A stretch of DNA of 64,000 nucleotides from Aegilops tauschii subsp. strangulata (Eukaryota > Streptophyta > Magnoliopsida > Poales > Poaceae): NCBI RefSeq assembly GCF_002575655.3, contig NC_053040.3, forward strand, positions 460,894,780 to 460,958,779, given 5' to 3'. Within the stretch, counting starts at the first letter, position 1, and every line of letters begins with the position of its first letter. Both the position numbers and the translations under genes were made by a program. Under the pieces are notes generated by a model. That model made no database searches. It saw nothing but the letters and a program-made list of their open reading frames with translations, and had not been told where the DNA came from. This document shows positions 1 through 11,465 of the stretch, piece after piece.

Positions 1-1531
1 ACTGTAAAATTTGTCTTAGATCCAGATTAGTAAACGAAGCTTGTTTCTTTCGCCGTTTGACTTTCGTTGCTTCGTTTGATTTGATTCTTTTTGCAAACCG
101 GAGTTCTTAAGTTGAACTTTCTGGTTAGATCTTTTATTTGAGTTTTACCTGTGCATTAGATGAGTGCTTATTGTATGCTTGTTTGTTTGCGATAGAGTAC
201 CCGGAGTGCGCCGCTTGCTACTTCGAATCTCTAAGTTTCACGGATCATCAGCAAGGCAAGTAACACTTTGATCATACCTCTTTTACTACCCAGTTTTATT
301 GCATTAGATCAACCCTCAATCATTGCATGATTAGGATCTAATTAAATTGTGGGCTCTGGGAAGGAGATGAGGTAGTACCTATTGTCCTGTTTATTATCAA
401 ACCCTTGGGAGTTACTTCTACGTTTGCTTATATCGTTATGCTACGCTAGTAGACGTGGATTGGGTTTGAGTGTTACCATGACAGATGTGAGATTGTTAAT
501 TAATGGTTAAACTTAAGGTGGCAACTAAAACTCACATCTGGGTGGATTGAGGTACCTGGGTATTCCAGGATTGCCTGTTTTCTTTTGGACCGCCACCCAG
601 GTTCAAAGGGATCATGAGATTATTCATGCTAGAAACTTCCGTGTGCAGCCACACGCTATTATGGGCTCTAGCATAGTTGATTAAGTTGTGTGAACTCTTA
701 CAGTGGTAGACTAGCAGATGTAGGGGATGTAGGTTGGTACGGTCTATCACATCGTAAGGTGCAAACGCTTCTGAAAGACTGTGTCTCGGTCATCTGTTTC
801 TCAAACATCATGTAGTGCGAGAATCAAGCAGAGGCGATCGAGTCTTGTGGGGAAAAGTGCACAAACCTCTGCAGAGTGTATAAACTAATCATGGTTAGCC
901 GTGTCCTCGGTTATGGACATCTTGAGTATCTAGTATCTGGATTATCATGTGAATCTCATCATGTTACTTTAATTAATTTTGTTGGGTTTTGATGATGATA
1001 CTTAATTGGGATTGAGAATGCTCTCAACCATTCTCAATGTTTAACAACCACCATGATAGTTAAATAAAATTTATTCCTTTGCAGTAGGGAAAAATTGGCT
1101 TTTCGCAAAACTGTAACCATAGAGCCTTCTACCAGCCTTATATGCATGTAGTATAGCATTATTTTGTTCATTACTCTCTATGTGTTACATTGCCAGCATA
1201 TTCCATGTGCTGGCCCATTTTCGGGCTGCAACGTTTCATGTTGCAGACTTTTCAGACGATGAGTAAGGTGCCATAGGTCGTGGTCTTATACTCAATGATG
1301 CCGTGGGAGCTGATGGACTCACTTATCTTCCAAGTCTTCCGCTGTTATCGTATTTAGATGGCCTTAAGCCATATCTAGCATACTTATTTCTCTTTGAGAT
1401 ACTCATTGTAATAAGTGTGTGATTGCTACTCTGTTATAAATCCTCCATTTGTACTGTGCGTGTCAGCATTACTGATCCAGGGATGACACTGGTGCACGGT
1501 AGATCAGACTGTTTGAGGTCTGGTCGCTACA
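1..1531 (+). repeat. Tek1 5' LTR, 3' part only
   Basis: It matches 8193-9723 colinearly with no length difference. It ends in ...GCTACA, followed directly by the primer binding site. The first roughly 1.24 kb of the LTR (U3, promoter and GC-rich part) lie left of the window. Confidence 0.95.
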
Positions 1532-1535
1532 AAGG

Positions 1536-1547
1536 TGGTATCAGAGC
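1536..1547 (+). other. Tek1 primer binding site (initiator Met tRNA)
   Basis: TGGTATCAGAGC lies 4 bases after the LTR end. It is complementary to the 3' end of plant initiator methionine tRNA, the usual primer for this clade. Confidence 0.93.
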
Positions 1548-1642
1548 ACACGTTGACTGTAGGACACGACCACTAAGCTTAAACCCTAGAACACTACTCT
1601 CTTCTCATTTCTGACTCCTCTCCATTTTCTACTCTATTAGGA

Positions 1643-2374
1643 ATGGCGGATGCAAGGAACAAGTTCATGCAACCGGATGAAGATACACCTTTTGGACGAC
1701 ACTTGAAGGAAGTCACTAAGTACCTGAACATCGGAATACCAAGCTTCACCGGGACCTACAAAGCCACACTACGAGAAGAGGAGCGCTAGAAGATTCAAGT
1801 TCAAGTTCCAGGAAGGACATTTACGCCAGTCACTGAGCCTATAGAATTTTCCTTTGATGCACCAACCTGGAGTTTAGGGAAGAGCATGGCAGCCCACATC
1901 TCTATGGGACGCATTGGAGAAGTCTACCACAGGGAGCTTAAGGATACTATTTATCAGATTTGTGGACGCCGAGATGAGCAATGGGAGATGATCAGCACCA
2001 AGAAGGATGGATCAATTACAGCTTTCATCCAGGAGCAAAACCAACACATTCGTCGCTAGGAGAACAAGATGTGCGCAGACATGATAGATCTGAAGAAGGC
2101 ACTGACCAAGATCACGGAGTTGGAGGAAGAACTCAAGTCTACGCGTGATGGATATGAGGAGGAGATCGCCACGTTGTTGGAGAAGAATGACGACCTGATA
2201 AAGAAGATCGGAGTATTTATGGGAGACCCAGCACCAGGAGGAGAAGATGATGATTGCGCTTGCCCGGATAACTACATCATCATCGACGACACCGACTTGG
2301 ACCCTAGTGAAGATGATTTTGTTGATGAAGCTGGAGCAGATATCATGGAGTCTTCGACCGATCAAAATTTCTAG
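1643..2374 (+). pseudogene. Tek1 accessory ORF upstream of gag (ORF0-like), two in-frame stops
   Basis: One frame of 244 codons starts at the first ATG after the primer site and runs to TAG at 2372, with internal TAGs at 1787 and 2057. I recognise no enzyme motif. The C-terminal part from 2069 has a heptad-like Leu/Glu/Lys stretch (ITELEEELK), suggesting a coiled coil, followed by a strongly acidic tail rich in Asp and Glu. It lies between the primer site and gag. From memory, rice RIRE3/RIRE8-type elements carry an extra ORF at this position; homology here is inferred from position only. Function is unknown and the copy is broken. Confidence 0.6.
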
Positions 2375-2575
2375 TAGACCCCCATAATCAGTAGTAGTAT
2401 TCCCCCATGTATATAGTATAGTCCGAGCACTTTGTAACGATAGTTAGATCGATTGTATGCCTTGTTTGAATTGATTGAGTGATATTGATTGTGTTTGTCT
2501 CATGAGCATATGGGTAGTGTTTTTCCCTCTAGACCTCATTCTATTCTAAATTCTCATCTTTGCTAAACCTATCAG

Positions 2576-3433
2576 ATGCCTCCGAGACGCGACACCGGAT
2601 TTGTTTTCCCACCGGAGATCACTCAGTTGATTTAGCAGCAGAATGCCCTGATGCAAGTGTTAGTACAGAACCAAGGCAACAACAACAACAAAAACAACCC
2701 ACCACCACCTGTTGATCACTTAGCCCGTTTCTTGAGGCTAAATCCGCCGGTGTTTTCCAGCAGCACCGAGCCGATTATTGCAGATGATTGGCTTCGCAAG
2801 GTTGGAAGGGAGCTGACCTCTGCAGGATGCACAGATGCGGAGAGAGTGCGTTTTGCCGCACATCAGCTTGATGGACCCGCAGCATCATGGTGGGAGAATT
2901 ACACAGCCACACACCCTATTGACACTGTCACATGGGACCAGTTTCAGCAAGCTTTTCGTACTGCCCATGTTTCAACAGGAGCTATGGCCATGAAGAAGCG
3001 TGAGTTTCGCAACCTACGCCAAGGAGGACGCACCGTAGGCCAGTATGTGGAGGACTTTAGTAAGTTAGCACGTTATGCTCCAGATGACGTTGCTACAAAT
3101 GCAGCCAAGAAGGAGAAGTTTCTGGAAGGACTGAATGAAGAGCTGAGCATGCAGTTGATGGTAGCAACCTTCAACAACTAACAGGAGTTGGTAGATAGAG
3201 ATCTCATGATTGAAGGGAAGCAGCAGCAGATTGAAAACCGTAAGAGGAAGTATGGACAAGGGAAGTACAATTCTGGAGCTCAGCAGAAGCCACGTTTTAC
3301 CCCGAAATCGGGAGGACAGTTTCAGCATACCCATGGAGGAGGTAGTTCGCACAACCATAATGGCCCCAAGAATGGTAATGGGAATGGAGGAAGCAACGGC
3401 CAGAACCATATAAAACCCTTCAACCCCAGCTAA
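2576..3433 (+). pseudogene. Tek1 gag (capsid/nucleocapsid), broken
   Basis: The Gag frame starts with ATG at 2576, just downstream of the accessory ORF. It has stops at 2633 (TAG) and 3179 (TAA) and leaves frame near 3427. The capsid-like core at 2700-3180 has the plant Gypsy Gag pattern with conserved Trp (WWENY, TWDQF) and an FRNLRQG...VGQYVEDF stretch. A Gly/Asn/His-rich linker follows. The CCHC zinc knuckle ([14 protein letters not shown]) lies just beyond in the +1 frame at about 3456-3497, so a one-base length change in a C run near 3427 separates it from the capsid. Gag would package element RNA in the cytoplasm; this copy is inactive. Confidence 0.85.
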
Positions 3434-3440
3434 GAGAGAC

Positions 3441-6400
3441 ATGAGCCAAGTCACTTGCTTTAAGTGTCAGAAGACTGGACATTATGCCAATGAATGTCCT
3501 GAAGCCCAGAATGGAAGTGGCAATGGAAGCTCTGGGAAGAAGCCGAACCCTTTCAACAAAGGACATGTGAACCACGTTAGCGTGGAGGAGGTTGAAGCTC
3601 AGCCAGATGCAGTAATAGGTAAGTTTTTGGTTAAGTCATTTACTGCACTCGTTCTTTTTGATACTGGTGCATCGCATTCATACATATCAAGGGGATTTGT
3701 GGATAAGTATAAACTGCACATGTTAGTAACCTCGCCAGGAGCAGAGTATATGGCTAGTTTATGGCGTGAGCGGTTACCATTAAGGATTGGTAACTACGTG
3801 TTTCCCTCGGACCTAATAGTATTGGAATCGCAAGGATTGGATGTGATATTAGGCATGGATTGGTTATCGAAGTATGGAGGGAACATTGATTGCGCCAGTA
3901 AGTTGATTTTGCTTACCACCCCAGAAGGAAGAAGGATTAAGTATGTATCCCGGCATATGCCGAAGAGGACTCAGGTGAATTCCTTATCAGGAGTTGTACA
4001 GGAGGAAGTACTAGTGGTGAAGGATTACCCGGATGTATTTCCAGAAGAGTTGCGAGGCATGCCACCAGATAGAGACATAGAGTTTTTGATTGAACTTTTG
4101 CCAGGCACAGGGCCGATATCTAAGAGACCGTATAGGATGCCCGCTAAGGATTTGGAAGAAATTAAGAAGCAGATTAAGGAGTTACTGGATAAAGGCTATA
4201 TTCGCTCAAGTTCTTCACCTTGGGGATCACCCGTACTTCTAGTGGAGAAGAAAGATGGATCGTTGAGGATGGTTGTTGATTATCGTGGATTGAATGAAGT
4301 GACCATCAAAAATAAGTACCCACTGCCGATGATCAATGATTTGTTTGACCGGTTACAAGGAGCTAAGGTATTTTCCAAGATCGATCTATGATCAGGATAC
4401 CATCAGTTGAAGATTCGAGAGAAGGATATACCTAAGACGGCTTTTACCACCAGGTATGGGCTGTACGAGTATACCGTTATGTCATTTGGTCTGACTAACG
4501 CGCCTGCCTATTTCATGAACCTGATAAACAAAGTGTTTATGGAGTTTTTGGATAAGTTCGTCGTAGTGTTCATTGATGACATTTTGGTCTACTCAAAGAA
4601 CGAAGAGGAGCATAAGGAGCATTGGCGTTTGGTACTTGAGAAGCTCAGAGAACATCAGCTATACGCCAAGTTCAGCAAATGTGAGTTTGGCCTAAAGGAA
4701 GTTGGATTCCTCGGACACGTTATATCCGGAGAAGGAATAGCACTAGACCCCACCAAAGTTGACACAGTAACAAGCTGGGAGTCACCCACATCAGTTGGAG
4801 AGATCCGGAGTTTTCTTGGACTTGCAGGATACTACCGGAGGTTCATTGAGAATTTCTCGAGGATTGCTAAGCCCATGACAGAGCTGTTAAAGAAGGACAC
4901 CAAGTTCAATTGGACTGAGGAATGTGAAGCTAGTTTCTAAGAGTTGAAGAAACATTTGGTTACATCACCCGTGTTGATTCTGCCAGATCAACGCAAGGAT
5001 TATGAAGTACATTGCGACGCTTCACGTCGAGGACTTGGAGCAGTGCTAATGCAGGAGGGAAGAGTTGTTTCATATGCTTCACGACAACTTAAACCCCATG
5101 AGAAGAATTATGCCACCCATGATTTGGAGTTAGCAGCCGTAGTACATGCGTTGAAGACATGGAGACATTTTCTCATCGGAAATCACTGTGAGGTGTACAC
5201 GGATCACAAGAGTTTAAAGTACATTTTCACGCAAAAGGAGTTGAATCTCGGGCAAAGGAGATGGTTGGAACTCATAAAGGATTATGATATGAGATTGCAT
5301 TATCACCCCGGAAAAGCTAACGTAGTAGCAGACGCGTTGAGCCGCAAGAGCCATGTCAACACACTCATGACTGGAGAGTTACCGAAATTATTAGCCGAGG
5401 ATCTTCGCGAGCTATGTTTGGAGATAGTTCCAAGAGTCTATTTAGCAACGTTGTAGATTCAGTCTACCTTGATGGAAAAGGTCAGGGAAGCTCAGAAGAC
5501 AGACAAGGAGATTGATGAGATAAAGAAAAGGATGAGTAAAGGAAAAGCCAAGGGATTTCGTGAGGATGAGCACGATACCTTATGGTTTGAGGACCGTGTT
5601 TATGTGCCCAATGATCCGGAGATCAGGAAGTTGATCTTGCAAGAGGCCCATGATCCATCGTATTCGATTCACCCAGGAAATACCAAGATGTATTTGGATT
5701 TGAAGGATGCTTTTTGGTGGACCGGAATGAAGAAGGATATTGCGGAGTATGTAGCAGTTTGTGATGTGTGTCAGAGAGTGAAGGCAGAGCATCAGAAGCC
5801 AGCAGGATTGCTACAGCCATTGCCGATACCCGAATGGAAATGGGATAAACTAGGCATGGATTTTATCACGCGATTGCCCAGGACTCGTTCAGGCTATGAC
5901 TCAATATGGGTTGTAGTCGATCGTTTGACGAAAGTATCTCATTTCATCCCAGTGAAGACCACTTACACCAGTGCTAAGTTGGCAAAGATATACATGACCA
6001 GGATCGTATGTCTGCATGGAGTTCCGAGGACCATTGTATCAGATAGAGGAACCCAGTTTACTTCAAAGTTTTGGAATCAGTTACATGAAACTTTGGGTAC
6101 CAGGCTAGAGTTCAGCACAGCCTTTCACCCACAGACAGACGGACAGACCGAGAGAGTCAATCAGATTTTGGAAGATATGCTGAGAGCTTGTGCGCTAGAT
6201 TATGGATCTAGTTGGGACGACAATTTGCCGTATGCAGAGTTTTCTTACAACAACAGTTATGAAACTAGTTTGAAGATGGCCCCTTTCGAAGCTTTATACA
6301 GAAGGACGTGTAGAACACCATTGTTATGGGACGAAGTTGGAGACCGCCAGTTGTTTGGACCAGATTTGATTAAAGAGTCTGAACGGAAAGTGAAGTTGAT

Positions 6401-6944
6401 TCACGATAGGCTCAAGGTAGCCCAATCCAGGTAGAAGAGTTATGCGGATTCTAAACTCAAGGAGACAGTTCACAAAGTCGGAGACAGAGTTTATCTTCGT
6501 GTATCACCACTTCGAGGAGTGAAGTGCTTTGGAGTTAAAGGAAAGTTAGCGCCACGTTTTGTAGGACCATACAAAGTTTTGGAGCGTATGGGAGAAGTTG
6601 CTTACAAGCTGGAATTGCCTAAAGGATTGTCAGGAGTTCATAATGTATTTCACGTTCCCCAGTTGAAGAAGTGCCACGCAGAGATGGCTGAGATACCACT
6701 GAGAGATACAGTGCCACTGGAGGCGATTCAGCTGGATAGTGACTTGACCTATGAGGAGAAACCAGTTCAGATTCTTGAGTATGCCAGCCGAGTCACCCGC
6801 AGCAAGGTTATTAAGTTTTGCAAAGTTCAGTGGAGTCACCATACCGAGGACGAAGCCACCTGGGAGCGAGAGGAAGATCTACGGAAGGACCACTCTCACC
6901 TATTTTCTAGCCAACCCGAATCTCGAGGGCGAGATTCATCTTAA
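3441..6944 (+). pseudogene. Tek1 pol: protease, RT, RNase H, integrase, chromodomain; four in-frame stops
   Basis: A single frame runs through the whole stretch with stops at 4389 (TGA), 4938 (TAA), 5454 (TAG) and 6432 (TAG). Order: zinc knuckle (residues 6-19), aspartic protease with DTGA at about residue 74, RT with FIDDILVYS at about 4570-4596, RNase H (HCDAS and YTDHKSLKY), integrase with HHCC-type finger and DDE residues (MDFI, SDRGTQF, then E in DGQTERVN), and a C-terminal chromodomain (about 6740-6905, ...VQWSHHTEDEATWE). Chromodomains of this class direct integration to heterochromatin. The domain set is complete but the copy is inactive. All four stops are one transition away from Gln or Arg codons. 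Confidence 0.95.
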
Positions 6945-6953
6945 GGGGGTAGG
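6943..6953 (+). other. Tek1 polypurine tract
   Basis: AAGGGGGTAGG lies 2 bases before the 3' LTR start (TGTAACATCCC). This is the expected site of plus-strand DNA priming. Confidence 0.85.
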
Positions 6954-6955
6954 TT

Positions 6956-9723
6956 TGTAACATCCCAAATTTTCAATTTGGAATGTTATACATTAGATCA
7001 TCATTGCATAGCATATTTTATTGCATTTTGGCAAATCCTCGAAAATACTAAGCAACTCAAGGACCCTCGGAGAGAGTTGGGGATTTTTCCCGGTTTTCAT
7101 ATTTGATTTTTATCAAATAATGAAACGAGGATTCTTGGTTTTAATTATTTTTCTCTCCGAAAAATATTTCATATTAAAATAAATGAAAGGAGAAAATATG
7201 ACTTCTCCAAAATAATTGAAATATTGGAGGAAAAATATTAAAATCAAATATGTGATTTTATTCGGATTTTATTTGCAATTTTATTTGCATTAGAAAAATT
7301 GCACGTTTTAAAAAAACTGCATTTTTAGGGCCAAGAAAATGTTCATCTCGTTCTAATTATTTTAATTAGACGGCGAAAATTTGTTTTGGCTTTTTTGGAT
7401 TTTTATTTATTTTTCTATCATTTTTTTTAGGTTCGGCGGAATTTTTGTTAAAAAAAATCCCGAGCGCGCCGACTGGGCCGAAGCCCAGCCCACCCCGCCG
7501 CCGTCTCCCTCCTTGAGACTGCGCCGCCGCCCGAGTCCGGCTCGAGGCCGACTCCCCGCCGCCTTGCCCCCTCCCCCACGGCAGCACCCCCCCCCACACA
7601 CCTATAAGTACCCGCCCCGCCGCCACCTCCCCCCGACCCGAAGCCGCCGGAGCCCCGCCACCCGAAGCCCGACCCCGCCGCCGAGAGGAGCCGCCGCCCG
7701 GAGCCCCGCCGCCCCTCGCCGCACCCCGACGTCGCCCGTCGCCTCCTCGAGCCCCGCCGCCCCTTGCCGCACCCCTACGACCCCGCCGGAGCCCGTCCCG
7801 AGCCTCGCCGGAGGTTAGCCGCCGCCGCCATCCGCCGTCCGGTTTTTTTCAAAAAAAAACGTTCGGTTTATTTTTTTTCGAAACCCTAGCTTTTATTCCT
7901 ATTAGATCGGTTTATTTTTTTTGGTTTAGTTAGTTAGTGAACGTTCACTGATCCGTTCGTTTTAATGAACGTGTTCGCCGGTTAGTCGCAGTTAACGAAC
8001 GTCCGTTCGTTTAACTATTCGTCAGTTTTCTTTTTTGTCGGTTTTTCCGCGATTATATCAGATCGCGATTTCTGATCTGATTTTCGTTCTAGTATATCTT
8101 TTCGCTCATTTATCGGAATCAAGCGATTCAAGCGCCTAGAGTTTTGTCTCGAAATTCTCTTTCCGTTTAACCTACTCAAACAAGTTTTTGCTACTGTAAA
8201 ATTTGACTTAGATCCAGATTAGTAAATGAAGCTTGTTTCTTTCGCCGTTTGACTTTCGTTGCTTCGTTTGATTTGATTCTTTTTGCAAACCGGAGTTCTT
8301 AAGTTGAACTTTCTGGTTAGATCTTTTATTTGAGTTTTACCTGTGCATTAGATGAGTGCTTATTGTATGCTTGTTTGTTTGCGATAGAGTACCCGGAGTG
8401 CGCGGCTTGCTACTTCGAATATCTAAGTTTCACGGATCATCAGCAAGGCAAGTAACACTTTGATCATACCTCTTTTACTACCCAGTTTTATTGCATTAGA
8501 TCAACCCTCAAACATTGCATGATTAGGATCTAATTAAATTGTGGGTTCTGGGAAGTAGATGAGGTAGCACCTATTGTCCTGTTTATTATCAAACCCTTGG
8601 GAGTTACTTCTATGTTTGCTTATATCGTTATGCTATGCTAGTAGACATGGATTGGGTTTGAGTGTTACCATGACAGATGTGAGATTGTTAATTAATGGTT
8701 AAAATTAAGGTGACAACTAAAACTCACATCTGGGTGGATTGAGGTACCTGGGTATTCCAGGATTGCCTGTTTTCTTTTGGACCGCCACCCAGGTTCAAAG
8801 GGATCATGAGATTATTCATGCTAGAAACTTCCGTGTGCAGCCACAAGCTATTATGGGCTCTAGCATAGTTGATTAAGTTGTGTGAACTCTTACAGTGGTA
8901 GACTAGCAGATGTAGGGGATGTAGGTTGGTACGGTCTATCACATCGTAAGGTGCAAACGCTTCTGAAAGACTGTGTCTCGGTCATCCGTTTCTCAAACAT
9001 CATGTAGTGCGAGAATCAAGCGGAGGCGATCGAGTCTTGTGGGGAAAAGTGCACAAACCTCTGCAGAGTGTATAAACTAATCATGGTTAGCCGTGTCCTC
9101 GGTTATGGACATCTTGAGTATCTAGTATCTCAATTATCATGTGAATCTCATCATGTTACTTTAATTAATTTTGTTGGGTTTTGATGATGATACTTAATTG
9201 GGATTGAGAATGTTGTCAACCATTCTCAATGTTTAACAACCACCATGATAGTTAAATAAAATTTATTCCTTTGCAGTAGGGAAAAATTGGCTTTTCGCAA
9301 AACTGTAACCATAGAGCCTTCTACCAGCCTTATATGCATGTAGTATAGCATTATTTTGTTCATTACTCTCTATGTGTTCCATTGCCAGCATATTCCATGT
9401 GCTGACCCGTTTTCGGGCTGCAACGTTTCATGTTGCAGACTTTTCAGACGACGAGTAAGGTGCCTTAGGTCGTGGTCTTATACTCAATGATGCCGTTGGA
9501 GTTGATGGACTCACTTATCTTCCAAGTCTTCCGTTGTTATTGTATTTAGATGGCCTTAAGCCATATCTAGCATACTTATTTCTCTTTGAGATACTCGTTG
9601 TAATAAGTGTGTGATTGCTACTCTGTTATAAATCCTCCATTTGTACTGTGCGTGTCAGCATTACTGGTCCAGGGATGACAGTGGTGCATGGCAGATCAGA
9701 CTGTTTAAGGTCTTGTCGCTACA
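6956..9723 (+). repeat. Tek1 3' LTR, complete, 2768 bp
   Basis: It begins TGTAACATCCC and ends ...GTCGCTACA, giving TG...CA ends. An AT-rich U3 (6956-7440) leads to a very GC-rich segment (about 7450-7820) that includes the TATA box. The rest is moderately AT-rich and identical in layout to 1-1531. The long proline-rich open frame at 7381-7818 is a by-product of CCG-rich composition. Confidence 0.95.
7613..7620 (+). promoter_or_regulatory. Tek1 LTR TATA box
   Basis: TATAAGTA is embedded in a GC-rich stretch about 660 bp into the LTR and is the only good TATA-like match there. Transcription would begin about 25-35 bp downstream. Confidence 0.6.
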
Positions 9724-11465
9724 CAGCTCCTTTTCTATCAATGATATGTAAATCAAATTCTTGCAACAAGAGAACCCAACGAATAAGTCTAGGTTTAGCA
9801 TCTTTCTTTTCCATAAGAGATTTAATAGCAGCATGGTCTATGTGAACGGTTACTTTGGAATCAACAATATAAGGTCTAAATTTATCACAAGCAAACACTA
9901 CTGCTAAGAATTCTTTTTCAGTAGTAGCATAATTTTTTGAGCACTATCTAGAGTTTTACTAGCATAATGAATAACATTCAATTTCTTATCAACTCTTCGT
10001 CCTAGAGCAGCACCAACAGCATAATCACTAGCATCACACATAATTTCAAAAGGCAAGTACCAATCAGGTGGTTGAACAATAGGTGCAGAAATTAAGGCTT
10101 TCTTGAGTGTTTCAAAGGCTTCTAAACAATCAATCATCAAAAACAAAAGGAATATCCTTTTGCAAAAGATTAGTAAGAGGCCTAGAAATTTTAGAAAAGT
10201 CTTTGATATATCTCCTATAGAAACCAGCATCACCTAGGAAACTACGAATACCTTTTATATCTTTAGGACATGGCATTTTCTCAATGGCATCAACCTTAGC
10301 TTGGTCCACTTCAATACCTCTTTCAGAAATTTTATGACCCAAGACAATGCCTTCATTAACCATAAAGTGGCACTTCTCCCAATTCAAGACTAGATTTGTT
10401 TGTTCACATCTCTGCAAAACTCGATCAAGATTGCTTAAACAATCATCAAAAGACTTCCCATAAACAGAAAAGTCATCCATGAAAACCTCAACAATCTTTT
10501 CACAAAAGTCAGAGAATATAGCAGTCATACATCTTTGAAAGGTAGCAGGTGCATTACATAAACCAAAAGGCATACGTCTATAAGCATAGGTTCCAAAAGG
10601 ACAAGTAGAAGTGGTATTTTCTTGATCAGGTTGAGAAACAGGTATTTGTGAAAAGCCAGAATATCCATCAAGGAAGCAAAAGTGTGTGTGCTTAGATAAT
10701 CTTTCAAGCATTTGATCAATAAAAGGCAAAGGGTAGTGATCTTATCTAGTTCCTTTATTTAATTTTCTAAAATCAATTACCATTCTATAGCCTGTAACAA
10801 TTCTTTGTGGAATAAGTTCATTCTCATCATTAGGAACAACAGTAATACCTCCTTTCTTAGGGACACAATGAACATGACTTACCCATCTCCTATCAGCTAT
10901 AGGATAGATTATACCTGCTTCCAGAAGTTTTAGTATTTCTGTTCTTACCACCTCTTTCATCTTCGGGTTTAACCGACGTTGGTGATCAACAACGGGTTTA
11001 GCATCCGGTTCCATATTAATTTTGTGCTGACATAGAGTGGAACTAATGCCCTTTAAATCATCAAGAGTGTATCCAATAGCAGCTCGGTGCTTCCTTAGAA
11101 CTTTCAATAATCTTTCTTCTTCATGTTCTGAAAGGTTAGCACTAATAATAATAGGATATATCTTCTTTTCATCGAGATAAGCATATTTCAAAGTGTCTGG
11201 CAATTGTTTTAATTCAAACACAGGATCACCTTTAGGTGGAGGAGGACCTCCTAGAGTTTCAATAGGCAAATTGTGTTTAAGTAGAGGATGTCTATTTCAT
11301 TTCTTTCATGCATATGTAAATCATTTTCATGGTCTAGCAAATATTGTTCTAAAGGATCAGTAGGTGGCACAGCAATAGAAGCAAGACCAATTAATTCATC
11401 CTTACTAGGCAATTCTTTTTCATGAAGTTTTCTATAAACTTGGAAAAATTAAACTCATGAGGCTC
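9724..11465 (-). pseudogene. AthA pol, second part: linker, RT and RNase H, frameshifted
   Basis: The minus-strand segment continues from the protease side at 11465. After about 200 bp of shifted frames, 11269-10742 holds the RT N-terminus (fingers, VIDFRKLNKG). Beyond a stop at 10742-10744, 10729-10130 holds the RT core with FMDDFSVYG. A frameshift near 10135-10230 leads into RNase H (IMCDASDYAVGAALG) at 10233-9904, which continues in shifted frame to 9724, where Tek1 interrupts it. The right end was cut by NA1 at GGCTC. The RT style is Athila. The copy is inactive. Confidence 0.9.
11461..11465. repeat. NA1 left target site duplication GGCTC
   Basis: Identical to 18547-18551 directly after the second LTR. 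Five bases is the usual length for LTR elements. Confidence 0.93.

Larger units (their letters stand above)
1..9723 (+). mobile_element. Tek1: Ty3/Gypsy chromovirus LTR retrotransposon, 5' LTR truncated by the window edge
   Basis: The order is partial 5' LTR, initiator-Met tRNA primer site, an extra ORF, gag, pol (protease, RT, RNase H, integrase, chromodomain), polypurine tract and complete 3' LTR. The C-terminal chromodomain and the RT/integrase style point to the Tekay/Del branch of chromoviruses. The visible 1531 bp of 5' LTR align without gaps to 8193-9723, with about 36 mismatches by hand count (about 2.4%), so the insertion is fairly recent. The element interrupts the RNase H region of the minus-strand element AthA at 9724. 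The target duplication cannot be confirmed because the left flank is outside the window. The coding region is broken by eight in-frame stops and one frameshift, so this copy cannot act alone. Confidence 0.95.

Noticed and set aside
7381..7818. Proline/arginine-rich 145-codon open frame and opposing Gly-rich frames
   Set aside because: They lie in the CCG-rich part of the Tek1 LTR around the TATA box; long frames on both strands follow from base composition.
9724..9728. CAGCT as the Tek1 target duplication
   Set aside because: The left flank of Tek1 is outside the window, so the partner cannot be checked.
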